The notes: a model not told the origin generated them from the letters alone. A stretch of 32,492 nucleotides of DNA from Mesorhizobium silamurunense (GCF_014843825.1 NZ_JHQR01000258.1:1-32492), one strand, 5' to 3'. Positions 8,171-16,964 are shown, numbered from the stretch's first letter. Program-made: numbers and translations.

Positions 8171-9705
8171 GCGACGCCGCGATCTCCCGGCCGGCCGGTG
8201 AAGTGGTTCTTGCGGCGCGCAACATCGCCAAGTCCTACAACGGCGTGAAGGCGCTGAAGGGCGTCAACTTCGACATTCACCGCGGCCAGGTGACGACACT
8301 GTTCGGCGAGAACGGAGCCGGCAAGTCGACGCTGATGAAGATCCTCTCCGGTATAGTGCAGCCGACGTCCGGCGAGGTCATTCTCGACGGCCAGCCCATC
8401 GTGTTTTCCTCCTCCACAGACGCGCGAAACCACGGCATTTCGATCATTCATCAGGAGCTCAGCCTCGCGCCCAATCTGTCGGTTCGCGACAACATTTTCA
8501 TGGGCCGCGAAATCAATGGCCCGACCGGCGTCAACTACGCCGAGGAGGAACGCCAGGTCCGCGAACTGCTGGCGGAACTCGAAGAGGACATCGATCCGCT
8601 GACCCCTGTGGAGGAACTGCGCCTCGGACAGCAGCAGATCGTCGAGATCGCCAGGGCGCTTTCCGTCGACAGCCGGATTCTCATCATGGACGAGCCGACA
8701 TCGGCACTTTCCGCCACCGAGGTAGAGGTTCTTTTCAATGTGATCCGCGACCTCACCGCCAAGGGCGTGTCGATCGTCTACATCTCGCACCATCTCGAGG
8801 AGGCACTGCAGATCACCGATCATGCCGTGGTGCTGCGGGACGGCAACATGACCGCCTATGCGCCGCGTGCCGACATCGATCTGGAATGGATCGTGCGCAA
8901 CATGGTCGGCGAGAACTATGATCTGGGCAATCCGCCAACCGGCTACGATTTCGGCCCGGTCATGCTCTCGGTCCGCGACCTGACCGTGCCGGATCCCGCC
9001 GGAGGCGGCTACAACGTCGTAGACCGCATGTCGCTCGATGTCAGGGCCGGCGAGATAGTCTGCATCTATGGCCTGATGGGAGCCGGCAGGTCGGAACTGC
9101 TCGAAACCGTCGCCGGCAAGCTGAGCGCGACGTCCGGCGAGATCGTCCTCGAGGGCAAGGAGATTTCCCATCTCGCCATAGGCGAGCGCATCGCCCGCGG
9201 CCTTGCGCTCGTGCCCGAGGACCGCCAGCGCTACGGGCTCGTCCAGACGATGTCGGTCGGGCAGAATCTTTCGCTCGCCTCGATCAGGGAGTTCGCGCGC
9301 GGGGTCTTCACCTCCCTCAAGCTCGAGCGGGCATTGATCCAGAAATCAATCAGGGATGTGACCGTGAAGACCGACGGACCGGACGTGCCGATCGGGTCCC
9401 TGTCCGGCGGCAACCAGCAGAAAGTGGTCATCGGGAAGATGCTCGCCACCGATCCCAAGGTTATCCTGCTGGATGAACCCAGTCGCGGCATCGACATCGG
9501 CGCCAAGGCCGAGGTGTTCCGGATTCTGGCAGCCCACGCGGCAGCCGGGCGAGCCGTTGTCTACACAACCTCTGAAGTCAACGAATGCCTGTCGATCGCC
9601 CACCGCATCATCATCATGCGGCGCGGCCGGATCTCTGCCGAGTTCACCTCGGACATCACCAAGGAAAAGATCATGGCCGCCTCGGGCGAGGCTGTGGCGG
9701 CCTGA
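8167..9705 (+). CDS. eryE: Erythritol ABC importer, tandem ATP-binding protein EryE
   Basis: This 512-residue protein has two ABC ATPase domains in one chain, as in RbsA/MglA-type sugar importers. Domain 1 has Walker A GENGAGKST near residue 51, the signature-like LRLGQQQIVEIARAL and Walker B ILIMDEP. Domain 2 has a degenerate Walker A (YGLMGAGRSELLE) and an intact signature (LSGGNQQKVVIGKML), the usual asymmetry in this family. It is a cytoplasmic protein that energises the EryF permease. Translation is coupled to the DUF2291 gene by a four-base overlap. Assignment to erythritol rests on the divergent ery operon. Confidence 0.88.
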   Translation: MSDAAISRPAGEVVLAARNIAKSYNGVKALKGVNFDIHRGQVTTLFGENGAGKSTLMKILSGIVQPTSGEVILDGQPIVFSSSTDARNHGISIIHQELSLAPNLSVRDNIFMGREINGPTGVNYAEEERQVRELLAELEEDIDPLTPVEELRLGQQQIVEIARALSVDSRILIMDEPTSALSATEVEVLFNVIRDLTAKGVSIVYISHHLEEALQITDHAVVLRDGNMTAYAPRADIDLEWIVRNMVGENYDLGNPPTGYDFGPVMLSVRDLTVPDPAGGGYNVVDRMSLDVRAGEIVCIYGLMGAGRSELLETVAGKLSATSGEIVLEGKEISHLAIGERIARGLALVPEDRQRYGLVQTMSVGQNLSLASIREFARGVFTSLKLERALIQKSIRDVTVKTDGPDVPIGSLSGGNQQKVVIGKMLATDPKVILLDEPSRGIDIGAKAEVFRILAAHAAAGRAVVYTTSEVNECLSIAHRIIIMRRGRISAEFTSDITKEKIMAASGEAVAA

Positions 9706-9724
9706 GCGAGCACGGGAACGAACA

Positions 9725-10777
9725 ATGACGCAAACGAGCGCCAACCGCCTCACTTCCCCGGCCTCAGCCGTCAAGGGAACAACCGGCATCATCAAGCTCT
9801 TGCTGAAGGGCCGCGCTTTCTTCGCGCTGATCGCCATCATCGTGGTCTTTTCGTTTCTGTCACCGAACTACCTCACCGTCTCCAATCTGCTGATCATGTC
9901 CTCGCATGTAGCCATCTACGGCATACTCGCGATCGGTATGCTGGTGGTCATACTCAGCGGCGGCATCGACCTGTCGGTCGGTTCGATCCTGGCGCTGTGC
10001 GGCGTCGTCGCCGGTGCGCTGATGCAGGGCGTGGAACTGAAACCGCTCGGCGTCATCCTGTTTCCGCCGGTGTGGGCTGTGGTCGTGCTGACCTGCTCGC
10101 TCGGCGCCGCGCTCGGCGCGCTCAACGGCATCCTTATCGCCTGGTTCAGGGTGCCCGCCTTCGTCACCACGCTGGGCGTCATGTACATGGCCCGCGGCAT
10201 CGCCCTGCTGATGACCAACGGCCTCACCTACAACAACCTCGCCGGCCGGCCAGAGCTCGGCAACACTGGCTTCGACTGGCTGGGCTTCAACCGGCTCTTC
10301 GGCGTGCCGATCAGCGTGGTGGTCCTGGCGGTCCTCGCCGTGCTGACCGGGCTGATGCTCAGCCGCTCCTCCTTCGGCCGCTGGCTCTACGCCTCGGGCG
10401 GCAACGAGAACGCGGCCGACCTGTCGGGCGTGCCGGTCAAGCGGGTCAAGATCACGGTCTACACGCTCTCCGGCATCCTATCGGCTATCGCCGGCCTGGT
10501 GCTCTCTTCGCAGTTGACTTCGGCCGGACCGACCGCCGGCACCACCTACGAGCTGACTGCGATCGCAGCGGTGGTCATCGGCGGCGCCGCGCTGACCGGC
10601 GGCCGCGGCACGGTGCGCGGCACCATGCTCGGCGCTTTCGTCATCGGCTTTCTTTCGGACGGCCTCGTCATCATCGGCGTGTCTTCCTACTGGCAGACCG
10701 TCTTCACCGGCGCCGTCATCGTGCTCGCCGTGCTCATGAACACCATCCAGTACGGGGCCCGCGGCGTCCGACCGTGA
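9725..10777 (+). CDS. eryF: Erythritol ABC importer, permease EryF
   Basis: This 350-residue permease of the RbsC/MglC (BPD_transp_2) family has about eight to ten hydrophobic segments. The GMLVVILSGGIDLSVGSILAL stretch and AIAAVVIGGAALTGGRGTVRGTMLGA are family hallmarks; the latter is the cytoplasmic loop that contacts the ATPase. It is expected to work as a homodimer in the inner membrane. The ATG at 9725 begins 19 bp after eryE. Open frame extends further upstream inside eryE, but that part has no family match. A 112-bp gap to eryG suggests that gene is translated independently. Confidence 0.87.
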   Translation: MTQTSANRLTSPASAVKGTTGIIKLLLKGRAFFALIAIIVVFSFLSPNYLTVSNLLIMSSHVAIYGILAIGMLVVILSGGIDLSVGSILALCGVVAGALMQGVELKPLGVILFPPVWAVVVLTCSLGAALGALNGILIAWFRVPAFVTTLGVMYMARGIALLMTNGLTYNNLAGRPELGNTGFDWLGFNRLFGVPISVVVLAVLAVLTGLMLSRSSFGRWLYASGGNENAADLSGVPVKRVKITVYTLSGILSAIAGLVLSSQLTSAGPTAGTTYELTAIAAVVIGGAALTGGRGTVRGTMLGAFVIGFLSDGLVIIGVSSYWQTVFTGAVIVLAVLMNTIQYGARGVRP

Positions 10778-10847
10778 CGCAGCGCCCCGCCATAAGCTTC
10801 TCCGGGACGCAAGGAGACCGACCGGAAAGAAGGCCGAGACAAATCGG

Positions 10848-10873
10848 CAACTGCAATCTGCAACCGCAATCTG
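10848..10873 (+). repeat. 13-bp imperfect tandem duplication before eryG
   Basis: CAACTGCAATCTG (10848-10860) is followed directly by CAACCGCAATCTG (10861-10873), with one mismatch. The copies end about seven bases before the GGGAG ribosome-binding site of eryG. This is probably a slippage duplication in the leader; an effect on translation is possible but not shown. Confidence 0.7.
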
Positions 10874-10889
10874 CAAAAGGGAGAGAGAA

Positions 10890-11837
10890 ATGATCGATAA
10901 AGCCAGAAGGATGCTCTTGGTCGCGGCCGCGACGCTGCCGTTCATGGCGAGCCATGCCTGGGCGGCGGGTTTGATCAGCATCATCGTGACCGATCCGGCC
11001 AATCCGTATTGGCTCACCGAAGGCCAGGTCGCCAAGGCCACGGCCGAGAGCCTCGGCTACACCGCCAATGTCAGCGCCCACAAGGGCGACACCAATACCG
11101 AAAGCACAATGATCGACACCGCCATCACCAACAAGTCGGTGGCGATCATCCTCGACCCGGCCAATGCCGACGGTTCGATCGGCGCGGTCAAGAAGGCAGT
11201 CGCCGCCAACATCCCGGTCTTTCTGGTCAACGCCGAGATCAACCAGGATGGTCTCGCCAAGGCGCAGCTCGTCTCCAACAATGCCCAAGGCGCCGCAATC
11301 GGCGCGCAGCAGTGGGTCGAGGCGATCGGCGACAAGGGCAACTATGTCGAGCTGTTCGGCAACCCGGCCGACAACAACGCGGCAACGCGTTCGAACGGCT
11401 ATGAGACAGTGCTTACCCAGTATCCGGACCTCAAGAAGGGCGGCAAGGAAGTGGCCAACTGGGACCGCACCCAGGGCTACCAGAAGATGCAATCGCTGCT
11501 GCAGGCCCACCCCGACATCGTGGGTGTCATTTCCGGCAACGACGAGATGGCGCTTGGCGCCATTGCGGCGCTGAAGGAAGCGGGCAAGCTCGACCAGGTG
11601 AAGGTCGGCGGCTTCGACGGCTCGCCGGACGCGGTCTCCGCCGTCAAAGCGGGCGAAATGCAGTACACGGTGCTGCAGCCTGTCGCGGTCTTCTCGGCCG
11701 AGGCCGTGAAGCAGGCCGACAAATTCATCAAGACCGGCTCGACAGGCGCATCGTCCGAGAAGCAGCTCTTCGATTGCGCCCTGATCACCAAGGATAATGT
11801 CGACAAGTACACAGGACCGTTCACGCTTTCCCAGTGA
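10890..11837 (+). CDS. eryG: Erythritol ABC importer, periplasmic binding protein EryG
   Basis: This 315-residue substrate-binding protein of the Peripla_BP_4 (RbsB-like) family has a Sec signal peptide at residues 1-25 (MIDKARRMLLVAAATLPFMASHAWA), with cleavage expected after AWA. The mature part has the two-lobe pattern ISIIVTDPANPYW, AIILDPANADG, VELFGNPADNNAATR, VISGNDEMALGAIAALKEAG and VGGFDGSPDAV, which are typical ligand-pocket segments. It delivers the polyol to EryEF. A strong GGGAGAGAG ribosome-binding site precedes the ATG, and a strong terminator follows the stop. High expression relative to the permease would be normal. Confidence 0.88.
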   Translation: MIDKARRMLLVAAATLPFMASHAWAAGLISIIVTDPANPYWLTEGQVAKATAESLGYTANVSAHKGDTNTESTMIDTAITNKSVAIILDPANADGSIGAVKKAVAANIPVFLVNAEINQDGLAKAQLVSNNAQGAAIGAQQWVEAIGDKGNYVELFGNPADNNAATRSNGYETVLTQYPDLKKGGKEVANWDRTQGYQKMQSLLQAHPDIVGVISGNDEMALGAIAALKEAGKLDQVKVGGFDGSPDAVSAVKAGEMQYTVLQPVAVFSAEAVKQADKFIKTGSTGASSEKQLFDCALITKDNVDKYTGPFTLSQ

Positions 11838-11847
11838 ACCGTGAACT

Positions 11848-11873
11848 GGGGCGCGTATGACGCGCCCCTTTTC
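11848..11873 (+). terminator. Rho-independent terminator after eryG
   Basis: A perfect 8-bp stem, GGGGCGCG (11848-11855) and CGCGCCCC (11861-11868), with a five-base loop is followed by TTTTC. It ends the importer operon 11 bp after the eryG stop codon, so the DeoR gene downstream probably uses its own promoter or read-through. Confidence 0.88.
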
Positions 11874-11976
11874 CTGCCGCGCAAAATGCATTCGATGCGC
11901 AAAACACTGCTCGCCCTTAAGGCACCGCTTGCCATCGGCGCCAGATATGCGAATGGCATCGGCAGGAGAGGCTTGG

Positions 11977-12834
11977 ATGAAAGATCGCGAGATTCGGCCC
12001 GAGCAGGCGTTGAAGACCCTTGCCGGGGATCAGGTGCCCGCTGACAGCCGCCACGCGCGCCAGCTCGCGCGCCGCCAGATGATGGCCGAGGCCATCCTGG
12101 CCGAGGGCACGATGCGCATCGAGGATCTCACCGAACGCTTCGGCATCAGCCTGATGACCGCGCATCGCGACCTCGACGAACTGGTCGAGAAGGGTCTGCT
12201 GCGCAAGACGCGCGGCATCGTCTCGGCCGCCCCGACCAGCCTCATCGAATCGAGCGACGTCTACCGCTCGTCGCGCCAGGCGGCCGAGAAGCGCGCAATC
12301 GCGCAGGCTGCCGCGGCCTTCCTGGAACCCGGCCAGGCCGTCTTCTTCGACGATTCCACCACCGTTCTGCAGCTCGTGCCGCATCTCGCGGCGCGCGTGC
12401 CGCTGACGGCGATCACCAATTCGATCACCCTGATGAACGAGCTGAAGGGCACGCGAGATCTCACGCTGCTCGGGCTTGGCGGCCAGTTCTATAACTGGTG
12501 CAATGCTTTCATGGGGCCGGTCACGGTCACGGAGATCCGGCGGCTGAGGGCTGATCGCGTCTTCATGTCGATGTCGGCCATCACCGACGGCATGGTTTTC
12601 CACCAGTCGCCCGAAATGGTTGAAACCAAGCGTGCCATGTTCGACAGCGCCGCCATGCGCATCCTGCTGGCTGACCACACCAAGTTCGAGCGCCGGGCAC
12701 TGCATGCCATGTGCGCGCTTAGCGAGTTCGACGTCATCGTCGTCGATGACGGAATTCCACCCAGGCAGGTCGAGACGATGAAGGCGGGCGGCATGAACGT
12801 CGTCGTCGCCCCCGTGCGACAAACTGAATTGTAA
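11977..12834 (+). CDS. DeoR-family transcriptional regulator (EryR candidate)
   Basis: This 285-residue DeoR-type regulator has an N-terminal winged helix at about residues 34-90 (LTERFGISLMTAHRDLDELVEKG, then LLRKTRG) and a C-terminal sugar-phosphate sensor domain with FFDDSTTVLQL, TAITNS and the LLADHTKFERRA segment. The usual DxGTT phosphate loop reads DDSTT here and in the second regulator at 14435. The ATG at 11977 has AGGAGAGG upstream; longer in-frame starts run into the terminator and are unlikely. Other rhizobial and Brucella ery loci carry a DeoR gene, eryR, next to the tpiA2/rpiB genes. That slot is empty here, so this gene may be EryR, or it may regulate the kinase module downstream. 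Confidence 0.82.
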   Translation: MKDREIRPEQALKTLAGDQVPADSRHARQLARRQMMAEAILAEGTMRIEDLTERFGISLMTAHRDLDELVEKGLLRKTRGIVSAAPTSLIESSDVYRSSRQAAEKRAIAQAAAAFLEPGQAVFFDDSTTVLQLVPHLAARVPLTAITNSITLMNELKGTRDLTLLGLGGQFYNWCNAFMGPVTVTEIRRLRADRVFMSMSAITDGMVFHQSPEMVETKRAMFDSAAMRILLADHTKFERRALHAMCALSEFDVIVVDDGIPPRQVETMKAGGMNVVVAPVRQTEL

Positions 12835-12840
12835 CACCAA

Positions 12841-12869
12841 TTGATGTTAATTTCACATCATGATATGAG
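12841..12869 (+). promoter_or_regulatory. Promoter and probable operator of the kinase-deoR-dehydrogenase operon
   Basis: TTGATG (12841-12846) and TATGAG (12864-12869) are spaced by exactly 17 bp. An inverted repeat TGATGT-N7-ACATCA (12842-12860) starts in the -35 box and fills most of the spacer, a classic repressor position. It lies about 40 bp upstream of the kinase start and follows the first DeoR gene directly. Either DeoR-type protein nearby could be the ligand. Confidence 0.55.
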
Positions 12870-12911
12870 CAGTTCCCGGGAGACGCACGCTATGTGCGTG
12901 GCGAGGAGTGG

Positions 12912-14438
12912 ATGGTCTGTCTGCTGGGAATCGATAGCGGCCTGACCGTCACCAAAGCGGTGGTTTTCGACGAGGCCGGCGCCCCGCTGGCGGTGGCCCG
13001 CCGCCGGGTGGCGCAGATCATGTCCAAGCCGCGCCATGTCGAGCGCGACATGAACGGCCTCTGGCTGGCCACCGCCGAAGCGATCGCGGAAGCGGTGTCC
13101 GATTGCGGCCGACCGGCCTCTGACATCGCCGCCGTCGCCGCCACGGCGCATGGCGACGGGCTCTATATGCTCGATCGCGACCGCCGGCCGCTCGGATACG
13201 GTATCCTGTCGCTGGACAGCCGGGCTGGAGACGTTGCGGCCCGGTGGAAAGCCGATGCGACGGCCGGGAAGGCTCTGTCGCGGACCGGGCAGACGCCGCA
13301 TGCCTCGGCGCCGTCTTCGCTTCTGGCCTGGATACGCGACCACGAGCCGGAGCGCTTTGCCCATATCGGCCACGTGCTTTCCTGCAAGGACTGGCTGCGC
13401 TTCTGCCTGACGGGAAGCCTAGGCACCGATCTCACCGAGGCCAGCACCTCGTTCACAGCGGTCGATACGCAAGCGTATGCGCCGGACATCCTCTCGATCT
13501 TCGATCTCGAAGAGCTCGGCAATGCACTGCCGCCGGTCGCGTATCCGGACGGATTGGTCGGCACTATCACGGCGCAAGCGGCCCGAAACACGGGACTCGT
13601 CGCCGGCACGCCGGTCGTGGCCGGCCTGCACGATGTAACTGCCTCGGCGCTTGGCATCGGCGGCTATGGCGAAGGCGTCGTCGCCATCGTTGCCGGCACC
13701 TATTCAATCAACGAGACGGTATCTGCCGCGCCGCGCATAGATGCCCGGTGGTTCTGCCGCAACGGATTGAAGCCCGGCGAATGGAACAATATGTCGATCT
13801 CGCCGGCATCGGCGGCAAACTACGACTGGTTCCTCGACACGCTGTGCGGCTCCGAGCGAGCTGCATCGGAAGCCGACGGGCGCTCGATCCACGCCATCGT
13901 CGGTCCGGAAATCGAGGCGGCGTTGGCGCGGCCGTCGACACTGCTTTTCCATCCCTATCTGTTCGGCTCGCCGCATGGGCCTGCCGCCAGCGCCGGGTTT
14001 CTCGGGCTGCGCGGCTGGCATGACCGCGGCGACATGCTGCGGGCGGTGATCGAAGGCATTGCCTTCAACCATCGCGTTCACGTCGATGCGCTGCGCGAAG
14101 GCTTCCCGGCGCGCGAGGCGCGGCTGACCGGCGGCATTTCCCGCAATTCCGCCTTCGCGCAGATCTTCGCCGATGTGCTTGGCATGCCGATCACGGTGAC
14201 CGAAACGGAGGAGGCGGCCGCATGGGGCGCGGCGCTGTGCGCCGGAGCCGGCATCGGCCTGTTCGCCTCGCCACGGCACGATCCGCGCGAACCCGCCATG
14301 CTTGGCCGCACCTACCGGCCCGACCCTGAGCGCAGCGCTGCCATGGACAAGCGCTACCGGCTGCACTGCGACATCGCCAGCCGCCTCGCCGAGGCCTGGC
14401 CGTCGATCGAAGCGCTTGCGGAAAAGGGGGAGCCATGA
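12912..14438 (+). CDS. FGGY-family carbohydrate kinase, L-xylulose-kinase-like, substrate unknown
   Basis: This is a 508-residue FGGY kinase. LLGIDSGLTVTKAVVFD at residues 4-20 is the phosphate-1 loop, the probable catalytic base is Asp241 in VAGLHDVTASALGIG, and ARLTGGISRNSAFAQIFADV is the adenosine motif. Overall pattern (AERDM-like start, ATAHGDGLYMLD, CKDWLRFCLTG, LFHPYLFGSPHG) recalls E. coli LyxK more than GlpK or EryA. The ATG at 12912 sits close behind GAGGAG; an in-frame GTG six codons upstream is the alternative. The stop overlaps the next regulator (ATGA). It probably phosphorylates a ketose or polyol brought in by EryEFG or an unlinked transporter; the substrate cannot be read from sequence. 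Confidence 0.8.
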   Translation: MVCLLGIDSGLTVTKAVVFDEAGAPLAVARRRVAQIMSKPRHVERDMNGLWLATAEAIAEAVSDCGRPASDIAAVAATAHGDGLYMLDRDRRPLGYGILSLDSRAGDVAARWKADATAGKALSRTGQTPHASAPSSLLAWIRDHEPERFAHIGHVLSCKDWLRFCLTGSLGTDLTEASTSFTAVDTQAYAPDILSIFDLEELGNALPPVAYPDGLVGTITAQAARNTGLVAGTPVVAGLHDVTASALGIGGYGEGVVAIVAGTYSINETVSAAPRIDARWFCRNGLKPGEWNNMSISPASAANYDWFLDTLCGSERAASEADGRSIHAIVGPEIEAALARPSTLLFHPYLFGSPHGPAASAGFLGLRGWHDRGDMLRAVIEGIAFNHRVHVDALREGFPAREARLTGGISRNSAFAQIFADVLGMPITVTETEEAAAWGAALCAGAGIGLFASPRHDPREPAMLGRTYRPDPERSAAMDKRYRLHCDIASRLAEAWPSIEALAEKGEP

Positions 14439-15202
14439 ACGCGGACAATCGCCGGCAGGACATTGCCGATTACATCATTCAGCATGGCGAGGCCCGCATC
14501 GACGAGCTTGTCGCGGCCTTTGGCGTCTCGCGCATGACGATCCATCGCCACGTCGATGAACTGGCACGCCAGGGTGTGCTGCGCAAGCTGCACGGCGCGG
14601 TCAGCGCGCAGCCGTCCGGCGTCTATGAGAGCCTTTTCCGCTTCCGCGAGGCACATGCGACCGCCGCCAAGCGGGCGCTCGCCCGGGCGGTTCTGGCCGA
14701 GATCGAGCCGGGCCAGGTTGTTCTATTCGACGATTCGACCACCGCCAACGCGGTCGGCCCGTTATTGCCGCAGATCGCGCCGTTGACCGTTGTCACCAAC
14801 AGCCTGTCTCTGGCGGAACAGCTGGTGGACAAGGACGACTTGAAGCTGATCCTGCTCGGCGGCGAATACCATCCGACTTACAACGCCTTTATCGGCCACA
14901 TCTGCGAGAGCGCCCTGCAGAAGATCAGGGTGAATCTGCTCATCTGCTCGGCTTCGGCGATCGACAAGACCGCGACGCTAATCCAGGATCCACAGGTGGT
15001 GCGCGTAAAGCAGGCCATGGCCGCCGCGGCCTCGCGCACCGTGCTGCTCATCGATTCCTCCAAGTTCGGCAAGGTGGCGCTGCATCTCTTTGCAGACCTC
15101 ACCGACTTCGATCTCGTACTCAGCGACGACGGCCTTCCCGACGAGATTGCCGGCAGCCTGAGGGCGGCTGGGGTCAATCTCAAGATCGTGCCGGTGCAAT
15201 GA
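14435..15202 (+). CDS. DeoR-family transcriptional regulator, second copy
   Basis: This is a 255-residue DeoR regulator. The winged helix is at about residues 5-55 (RIDELVAAFGVSRMTIHRHVDEL, then LRKLHGAV). The sensor domain shows VLFDDSTTANAVG, TVVTNSLSL, LLGGEYHPTYNAFIG and LLIDSSKFGKVAL. It is clearly related to the protein encoded at 11977, sharing the unusual DDSTT loop and the EPGQ-V segment. It is embedded in the operon by ATGA overlaps on both sides (kinase stop and dehydrogenase start), so it most likely senses the phosphorylated intermediate of that pathway and controls its own operon. Confidence 0.85.
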   Translation: MNADNRRQDIADYIIQHGEARIDELVAAFGVSRMTIHRHVDELARQGVLRKLHGAVSAQPSGVYESLFRFREAHATAAKRALARAVLAEIEPGQVVLFDDSTTANAVGPLLPQIAPLTVVTNSLSLAEQLVDKDDLKLILLGGEYHPTYNAFIGHICESALQKIRVNLLICSASAIDKTATLIQDPQVVRVKQAMAAAASRTVLLIDSSKFGKVALHLFADLTDFDLVLSDDGLPDEIAGSLRAAGVNLKIVPVQ

Positions 15203-16896
15203 CCAGGACACCACGGGATGTCGATGTCCTTATTATCGGCGCCGGCATCAACGGCGCCGGCCTGTTTCGCGATCTGTGCGAACAGGGCCTGAGGGTAGCG
15301 ATCGTCGACAAGGCGGATTTCGGTTCCGGCACCAGCGCCGCGCCGTCGCGGCTCATTCATGGCGGTATCAAATATCTCGAGACGGGCGAGTTGGGCCTCG
15401 TCGCGCAGTCGACGCTGGAGCGCAACCTTCTGCTGCGCAATGCGCCACATGCCGTGCGGCCGCTGCCGACCGTCATCCCGATCTTTTCCTGGCTGACGGG
15501 CATCGGGGCGGCGCTGCGTACCCTTTTCGGCAGCACGACTGCACCGCGCAGCCGCGGCGCTCTCCTGATCAAGATCGGTCTCGCCATGTACGACTTCTAC
15601 GGCGCCCGCCACCGCGCCATGCCCAGGCATACGCTGTGGTCGAAAGCGCGGGCGCTGAGCGAGATACCGCCGCTGACGCCACGCATCGTGGCGGCCGGTA
15701 CCTACTATGACGCCACCGTCCGTTATCCCGAGCGGCTGGTGCTTGAACTTCTTCATGACGGCGTCAGGGCCAGCCCTGAATCTGAGGCCTTCAACTACGC
15801 ACAACTGCTGGGCAGCGACGGCAGCGTCGTGCGCTTCGCCTTGCCGGAGGGGAGCGAGCGAAGCTTCCGGCCGCGCATCGTCGTCAACGCGGCAGGGCCA
15901 TGGATCGATCATGTCAACGCAGCGCTTGGCGCACCGTCAAGGCTGGTCGGGGGTACCAAGGGCTCGCACATCCTGCTTGACCATCCCGACCTGTTGCAGG
16001 CGCTGAACGGCCGCATGATCTACTTCGAGGCCAATGACGGACGCATATGCCTGGTGTTCGACTATCTCGGCCGGGCGCTGGTTGGCTCAACCGACATCCG
16101 TGCCGCCGACCCCGAGACGGTACGCTGCGAGGATGACGAGATCGACTATTTCCTGGCGAGCCTGCGCGAGCTTTTGCCCGGTCTTTCCTTCGGGCGCGAT
16201 CAGATCGTCTATGCCTATTCCGGTATCCGCCCGCTACCGGCGTCGGACGGCACTGCGCCGGGCCTGATCAGCCGCGACCACTCGGCACCTGTCATGGAGA
16301 CCGAGGGCAGCCGGAGCTGGCCGATCGTCTCTTTGGTTGGCGGCAAGTGGACGACCTTCCGCGGTTTTGCCGAAGAGGTGGCGGACGTGCTGCTGGCGAG
16401 GCTTGGCCGGTCCAGGCGTGTGAGCACGCGGAGCCTCGCAATCGGCGGCGGCCGCGATTTTCCGGCCGATGCCGCTGCGCGTGCCCGTTGGATCTCCGCT
16501 GTCACGGCCGAGACGGGAGCGTCGCCGGCGCGAGCCGAAGTTCTGCTCGACCGCTATGGCACGACGGCCCGCGCCATTCTGGCGCACGAAGCCGGGCGGC
16601 AGGCGGAGCCGCTTGCCGACGCGTTCGACTATACGCTGGCGGAGATCGATTGGCTGGCGCGCAAGGAACGTGTCGTCCACCTGGCGGACATCGTCATGCG
16701 CCGCACCGTGTTGGCGATCACCGGCCGACTCAGCCGACGCGGCCTTGAGCAGATTGCCGACACCGTAGCGACTGCGCTGGCGTGGAACGCCGGACGGCGC
16801 GAGAGGGAACTGGAGGCGACTTCAACAGAGCTCACGCAGCGGCATCGCTTTTTCTTTGAACAGTCGGAACCGTTGCCTGCCGGATCGACGGTCTAG
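15199..16896 (+). CDS. GlpD-like FAD-dependent polyol-phosphate dehydrogenase, substrate unknown
   Basis: This 565-residue dehydrogenase of the glycerol-3-phosphate dehydrogenase family carries the FAD-binding motif VLIIGAGINGAGLFRD at about residues 10-25. SGTSAAPSRLIHGGIKYLE, RIVVNAAGPWIDHVNAALG, ALVGSTDIRAADPE, YAYSGIRPLPASDG and VGGKWTTFRGFAEEVAD follow as in GlpD and EryB. It keeps the C-terminal helical domain (residues about 400-540) typical of full-length GlpD. It is expected to be membrane-associated and quinone-linked. Translation starts within the stop of the regulator. Paired with the upstream kinase it would oxidise a polyol phosphate to a ketose phosphate, but a plain glycerol-3-phosphate activity cannot be excluded. 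Confidence 0.82.
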   Translation: MTRTPRDVDVLIIGAGINGAGLFRDLCEQGLRVAIVDKADFGSGTSAAPSRLIHGGIKYLETGELGLVAQSTLERNLLLRNAPHAVRPLPTVIPIFSWLTGIGAALRTLFGSTTAPRSRGALLIKIGLAMYDFYGARHRAMPRHTLWSKARALSEIPPLTPRIVAAGTYYDATVRYPERLVLELLHDGVRASPESEAFNYAQLLGSDGSVVRFALPEGSERSFRPRIVVNAAGPWIDHVNAALGAPSRLVGGTKGSHILLDHPDLLQALNGRMIYFEANDGRICLVFDYLGRALVGSTDIRAADPETVRCEDDEIDYFLASLRELLPGLSFGRDQIVYAYSGIRPLPASDGTAPGLISRDHSAPVMETEGSRSWPIVSLVGGKWTTFRGFAEEVADVLLARLGRSRRVSTRSLAIGGGRDFPADAAARARWISAVTAETGASPARAEVLLDRYGTTARAILAHEAGRQAEPLADAFDYTLAEIDWLARKERVVHLADIVMRRTVLAITGRLSRRGLEQIADTVATALAWNAGRRERELEATSTELTQRHRFFFEQSEPLPAGSTV

Positions 16897-16964
16897 CCGA
16901 GCCTGAAGGGCCACGGCCATGAAGTTCCACCGGGCCGACCGGCAGCACGCTGGACGAAGGGGCC

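Noticed and set aside
12912..16896. Second module as an ordinary glycerol (glpK-glpD) operon
   Set aside because: The kinase pattern resembles L-xylulose kinase, not glycerol kinase, and no glycerol facilitator or glycerol importer is adjacent; glycerol activity is not excluded for the dehydrogenase alone.
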